NCBI GenBank assembly: GCA_021828685.1
Contig: JAJZDJ010000008.1
Coordinates: 1 to 39,538, forward strand
Direction of reading: 5' to 3'
From: Actinomycetes bacterium
Lineage (GTDB): Bacteria > Actinomycetota > Acidimicrobiia > Acidimicrobiales > Palsa-688
DNA length: 39,538 bases
The notes under the pieces: generated by a model
Seen by the model: only the letters and a program-made list of their open reading frames with translations
Told to the model about the DNA's origin: nothing
The model's database searches: none
Part shown: positions 36,278-39,538 of the stretch, one piece after another
Layout: each line of letters opens with the position of its first letter
Position numbering within the stretch: the stretch's first letter is position 1
Made by a program: the position numbers and the translations under genes

Positions 36278-38650
36278 ATGACTGGAGGTCCACTCGAAGG
36301 CCTGAGAGTCGTTGACCTGACAAACGACAGCGGCCGCTTCGCCACGAAGCTTCTTGCCGAGTCAGGGGCTGGCGTTCTTCGTTTGGGAACCGGGACGAGC
36401 GGTCCAACGATGATTGACGCTCAAGCCGAAGGCGTAGGGGGCCTTGCCGACTGGTGGTACGACAACTCGAAGGTCCATGCCGCCGTAGACCTAGACACGC
36501 CAGAAGGGCGAGACTCGTACCGGGACATCTGCGTGCGCGCTGACCTGGTCATCGAAACGGAACCGCCGGGCCGTCTCGCCGGTCTCGGCATCGATCACGG
36601 CGACCTTGCCAGGATCAATCCCCAGTTGGTGCAGGTTTCCCTAACCCCGTTCGGGCGCAGCGGACCGCGGGCGCATTGGCAGACGAGCGACTTGGTGTCT
36701 GCGGCACTCGCAGGTGTGATGTCTCTGACAGGACTGCCCGAGAATCCCCTCAACCCTTGGGGGCGTCAGGCCTTCAACGTGGCCGGGTTCGTGGCAGCGA
36801 TCAGCGGTCTCGCAGCGCTCCGTGCGGCACGGCTTCGTGGTACGGGCGAACTTGTAGACGTCGCGATTCACGAAGCGGTGTGTACGACAGTGGAGCAGCT
36901 GATGTTCCAGTACTGGTTCGACGACGTCCTTCCCTACCCGAAAATTGCCGAGCGCCAAGGCTCGTTGCACTGGATTCGCGCGTACAAGGTGGTGCCCGCA
37001 CGCGAGGGCTGGGAGATGGTCACGCCGACACCGAACGCCCCGGGGTTGCTCAAGTGGATGGTCGAGGAGGGCTTCCCAGATGCCGTCGAACTAGCGACGA
37101 GGCCGCTAGCAGAGCTCGTCGCCGACTTGGACAGCGTTATGAAGGTCGTGGCGAACTTCGCGTTCGGCAAGGACGCCGCTGAGCTCTTTCGCGAGGCGCA
37201 ATCGCGCCACATCGCCTTCGCCGAAGTCCAGACGGTGGCTCAGGTTGCTGCGAATCCCCAACACGCGTACCGGGGTTTCCTCCGCGACGTCGCCTGGGAC
37301 GGACCGCGGGTGGCTGTACCCGGGCCCGTAGCACGCTTCGACCGGACGCCATCGGCTTCTCCCGCACCCTCTGAGCGCCTCGCCGCCGAGCGGATATACG
37401 AGTTCCTCGATGAGCGGTGGCCGCGACGAGCGCCAGTGACCGAAACCCGCGAGCAGGGCGGTAAGCCCCTCGAAGGGCTGCGCGTGCTCGACTTGAGCCA
37501 CGTGCTCGCAGGGCCGATGTGCACAAGGCTGCTCGGCGACCTCGGGGCTGACGTCGTCAAGGTGCAGACGCAGGAACGGGCCACGACGGTCAACGACCCG
37601 ACGCACCCGTATTTCTACACTTGGAACCGCTCGAAGCGGGCGGTGACGCTCAACATGAAGCACGAGAAGGCTCCAGACGTCATCCGCAAGCTCGTCTCTG
37701 CGAGCGACGTGCTCATCGAGAACTTCTCGGCTGGGGTCCTCGACCGCTGGGGTATCTCATACGAGGACGCCAAGAAGTGGAATCCCCGGCTCGTATACGT
37801 GACGATGTCAGGGTGTGGCCACAGCGGCCCTTGGTCCAACCTGGTCACCTACGCTCCCACGATCCACGCCCTTTGCGGACTCACCTATCTGACGAACCCT
37901 CCAGGACGCGGCGACATCGGTCCGGGCTTCTCGCTGAACGACCACGCTGCGGGACTTTCTGCGGCCTTCGCCATCCTGGCAGCCCTCGAGGAGCGCGACG
38001 GAACTTTCAGCGGCAGCGGCAGCGGCAGCGGCCAGCACGTCGACATCTCGCAGATGGAGACTGGCGGCTACCTGATCGGACCGGCACTGGTAGATTTTCT
38101 CTCGAACGGCCGGGAGGCGCAGCCCGCCGGTAACGCCGACTTCCTCGACCCGATGGTTCCAAACGACTGCTACCTGGCGGCCGACGGGGTTTGGCTTGCG
38201 ATCTCCTGCCGGAGCGACGAGGACTGGGCTCGGCTCGTGTCGGTTGCCGGGCTCGAAGCAAGCGATTCGATGGGCACCAGCGCAGGAAGGGCCGTCAGAA
38301 GGGCAGAGGTCGACGAGCTCGTCACCAACTGGGTCGCCTCCACGGACGCCGAGCGTGCTCAGCAGCTGCTCCAGGAGGCCGGGGTGCCAGCAGGACGGGT
38401 CCAGAACGCCGCGGACCTCATGTCTGACCCGCAGCTTCGCGCCCGAGACATGTGGAGGACCATCGAACACCCAACCTTCGGCACGCGACCGCATGACCGC
38501 TACCCCGCTATCTGGAGCCGCTCGACGCTCGAGCCGTACCGGCGAGCCGCCGCGTACCCGGGGGAAGACAACTTCGAGGTTTATCCGGATCTGCTCGACG
38601 TCGACGAGGCCGGCGTTGCAGAGGGGATCGGCGACGGGCTGTTCGCCTGA
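36278..38650 (+). CDS. Tandem family III CoA-transferase (two CaiB-like domains)
   Basis: This 790-residue protein joins two family III CoA-transferase modules: residues about 5-380 (LEGLRVVDLTNDSGRFATKL, with Asp194 in ELVDVAIHEA) and 400-780 (LEGLRVLDLSHVLAGPMCTR, with Asp589 in HVDISQMETG). Family III enzymes use an active-site Asp and move CoA between acyl groups. The SD sequence GGAGGAG sits just before the ATG. A Gly-Ser repeat (FSGSGSGSGQ) sits just before Asp589. The substrate is unknown; it may activate products from the nearby oxygenases. Confidence 0.9.
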   Translation: MTGGPLEGLRVVDLTNDSGRFATKLLAESGAGVLRLGTGTSGPTMIDAQAEGVGGLADWWYDNSKVHAAVDLDTPEGRDSYRDICVRADLVIETEPPGRLAGLGIDHGDLARINPQLVQVSLTPFGRSGPRAHWQTSDLVSAALAGVMSLTGLPENPLNPWGRQAFNVAGFVAAISGLAALRAARLRGTGELVDVAIHEAVCTTVEQLMFQYWFDDVLPYPKIAERQGSLHWIRAYKVVPAREGWEMVTPTPNAPGLLKWMVEEGFPDAVELATRPLAELVADLDSVMKVVANFAFGKDAAELFREAQSRHIAFAEVQTVAQVAANPQHAYRGFLRDVAWDGPRVAVPGPVARFDRTPSASPAPSERLAAERIYEFLDERWPRRAPVTETREQGGKPLEGLRVLDLSHVLAGPMCTRLLGDLGADVVKVQTQERATTVNDPTHPYFYTWNRSKRAVTLNMKHEKAPDVIRKLVSASDVLIENFSAGVLDRWGISYEDAKKWNPRLVYVTMSGCGHSGPWSNLVTYAPTIHALCGLTYLTNPPGRGDIGPGFSLNDHAAGLSAAFAILAALEERDGTFSGSGSGSGQHVDISQMETGGYLIGPALVDFLSNGREAQPAGNADFLDPMVPNDCYLAADGVWLAISCRSDEDWARLVSVAGLEASDSMGTSAGRAVRRAEVDELVTNWVASTDAERAQQLLQEAGVPAGRVQNAADLMSDPQLRARDMWRTIEHPTFGTRPHDRYPAIWSRSTLEPYRRAAAYPGEDNFEVYPDLLDVDEAGVAEGIGDGLFA
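38009..38032. repeat. Hexanucleotide microsatellite inside the CoA-transferase gene
   Basis: Four copies of AGCGGC encode Ser-Gly repeats directly before the active-site segment of the second domain. Confidence 0.9.
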
Positions 38651-38678
38651 GCCGCCCTTCCAGGAATCCGCCCCGTTC

Positions 38679-38684
38679 TATGAT
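38679..38684 (+). promoter_or_regulatory. Leaderless -10 box upstream of a short ORF
   Basis: TATGAT lies 7 nt before ATG 38692, the start of the 13-codon ORF that overlaps the thioredoxin-like gene. Confidence 0.5.
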
Positions 38685-38691
38685 TGCACCT

Positions 38692-38733
38692 ATGGTGCGC
38701 TTCGCAGAGCTGGCGAGGGGCTTTCCGGTTTGA
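38692..38733 (+). CDS. Thirteen-codon leader ORF coupled to the thioredoxin-like gene
   Basis: ATG 38692 encodes MVRFAELARGFPV and ends with TGA (38731-38733), overlapping the TTG start of the next gene (38730) by three bases. The same layout, a short ORF whose stop overlaps a start, occurs before the ferredoxin gene. GAGGGG inside this ORF can serve as the SD sequence for the TTG. Confidence 0.55.
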   Translation: MVRFAELARGFPV

Positions 38734-39527
38734 CTGTCCTCGTGGTCGGACTCACGGTAGCGGTCGGCCTCCTCGGCGTCTTGGTGGCGGGCCTGCTACG
38801 CGGCCACGCCGAAATGCTCCGTGCCTTGCACCAGTTGGGTGTAGATATGGATCCGGGACGCGAACGCCCGGGACACTCCGCTGATGCCGGGTGGGTCGGG
38901 GTCGGTGCCCCGGGGAGGGATGGACCTCCGGGGATCAGGCCGACTCCCGAGCGGCCAGCCGACACCGACGTCGTCGACCTGACCGGGGTCACCCCACGCG
39001 GAGACGCAATCAGCTTGGCAGTCGCCGGTGTGCGCCACGACACGCTGATCGCTTTCCTGACCTCCGGTTGCGCTACCTGCCGTGGATTCTGGGACACCTT
39101 CAGGTCCGCGTCGGTGCAAGTTCCGGGGGGCGCCCGCCTAGTGGCGGTGACGCGTGGTAGCGAGGCGGAGTCGCCTGGAACCGTCGCCAACCTTGCCGGC
39201 GACCTGCCCGTCGTCATGTCGAGCGAAGCATGGGAGCACTACGACATCCCCTACGCGCCGTACTTCGTCTACGTGTCTGGTCCGGGCTCACGTGTGGTCG
39301 GTGAAGGAGTCGCCGCAGGGTGGGAAGAGGTGAAGGTCCTTGTGGCGAACGCAGTTGCGGACGGCACGACGAGCCCCATCGTGCGCGGTCGAGCCCGCGC
39401 CGGCCGGTCTAGCGCCGACCGGCGCCGAGACGACATAGTCGACCGCCAGCTGCGCAGCGCAGGAATCGAGCCTGGAGACCCGAGGCTGTACCCGACCTCG
39501 ATCGCGGACAGCGCAAGCGGAGAATGA
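38730..39527 (+). CDS. Membrane-anchored thioredoxin-like protein
   Basis: This 265-residue protein begins with one membrane segment (residues 1-23, VLVVGLTVAVGLLGVLVAGL), then a Pro/Gly-rich linker and a thioredoxin-like domain with the redox pair Cys114-Cys117 (FLTSGCATCRGFWDTF) and the cis-Pro loop (DIPYAPYFVYVSG). It resembles MauD/TlpA-like anchored reductases. The TTG start at 38730 is preferred because GAGGGG lies 9 nt upstream. The C-terminal 45 residues are charged and not part of the fold. The next gene starts within its stop codon (ATGA), so they form an operon. Confidence 0.82.
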   Translation: MTVLVVGLTVAVGLLGVLVAGLLRGHAEMLRALHQLGVDMDPGRERPGHSADAGWVGVGAPGRDGPPGIRPTPERPADTDVVDLTGVTPRGDAISLAVAGVRHDTLIAFLTSGCATCRGFWDTFRSASVQVPGGARLVAVTRGSEAESPGTVANLAGDLPVVMSSEAWEHYDIPYAPYFVYVSGPGSRVVGEGVAAGWEEVKVLVANAVADGTTSPIVRGRARAGRSSADRRRDDIVDRQLRSAGIEPGDPRLYPTSIADSASGE

Positions 39528-39538
39528 CCGCAACCGTC
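39524..39538 (+). CDS. Start of the next gene (cut by the window edge)
   Basis: ATG 39524 overlaps the stop of the thioredoxin-like gene (ATGA) and follows GCGGAGA. Only MTATV is visible. A MauE-like or other redox membrane partner would fit the context, but nothing can be read. Confidence 0.5.

Overview
This is a 39.5 kb stretch of a high-GC actinobacterial chromosome. The evidence is strong GC bias at third codon positions, a mycobacterial-type Sdh1 complex II, an actinobacterial FrnE/DsbA protein, a polyprenol-phosphate mannose synthase, a P450 with a CxxHxxC ferredoxin, and many leaderless promoters (TANNNT 5-7 nt before the start codon). The gene mix (family III CoA-transferase fusion, Baeyer-Villiger monooxygenase, P450) fits Acidimicrobiia or a neighbouring class, but that placement is inference.

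Layout. 0-3.1 kb: sdhC-sdhA (leftward, sdhA cut by the edge), diverging from a LysR regulator and frnE. 3.1-5.7 kb: one long protein joining a Baeyer-Villiger monooxygenase to an HSL-type esterase. 5.7-8.8 kb: a small accessory segment with a BldC/MerR-like regulator, an unrecognised protein with a QDCDI motif, a vapBC toxin-antitoxin pair and possible gene debris. 8.8-13.4 kb: a membrane protein and a four-gene operon (ABC ATPase, permease, histidine kinase, response regulator). 13.4-15.6 kb: asd and lysC, the latter with a probable internal start for a beta subunit. 15.7-21.5 kb: polyprenol-phosphate mannosyltransferase, adenine deaminase, GH13 alpha-glucosidase and an OmpR/HK pair. 21.4-25.3 kb: a tyrosine recombinase diverging from ppc. 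25.3-25.8 kb: a repeat-rich gap with an AT-rich array of alternating motifs. 25.8-28.7 kb: ferredoxin, P450, methyltransferase, tadA. 28.7-31.4 kb: a second GH13 enzyme and an MBL-fold hydrolase. 31.5-34.9 kb: tRNA-Ser(CGA), small membrane proteins, FxsA, a secreted-type protein and a GT87 membrane protein. 34.8-39.5 kb: rarA, a tandem CoA-transferase, and a membrane-anchored thioredoxin-like protein.

How the genes work together. Central metabolism dominates: complex II, PEP carboxylase making oxaloacetate, and lysC/asd using aspartate. Two GH13 alpha-glucosidases suggest use of oligosaccharides or trehalose-like sugars. The oxygenases (BVMO-esterase, P450/ferredoxin) and the CoA-transferase suggest breakdown of ketones, lipids or xenobiotics. 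Two short upstream ORFs overlap the starts of redox proteins (ferredoxin and thioredoxin-like) and probably couple their translation.

The most unusual features are the alternating six-copy motif array at 25.45-25.62 kb, the BVMO-esterase fusion with a changed fingerprint residue, the BldC-like regulator with 9-bp iterons over its own promoter, and repeated in-frame tandem-repeat expansions inside housekeeping genes.
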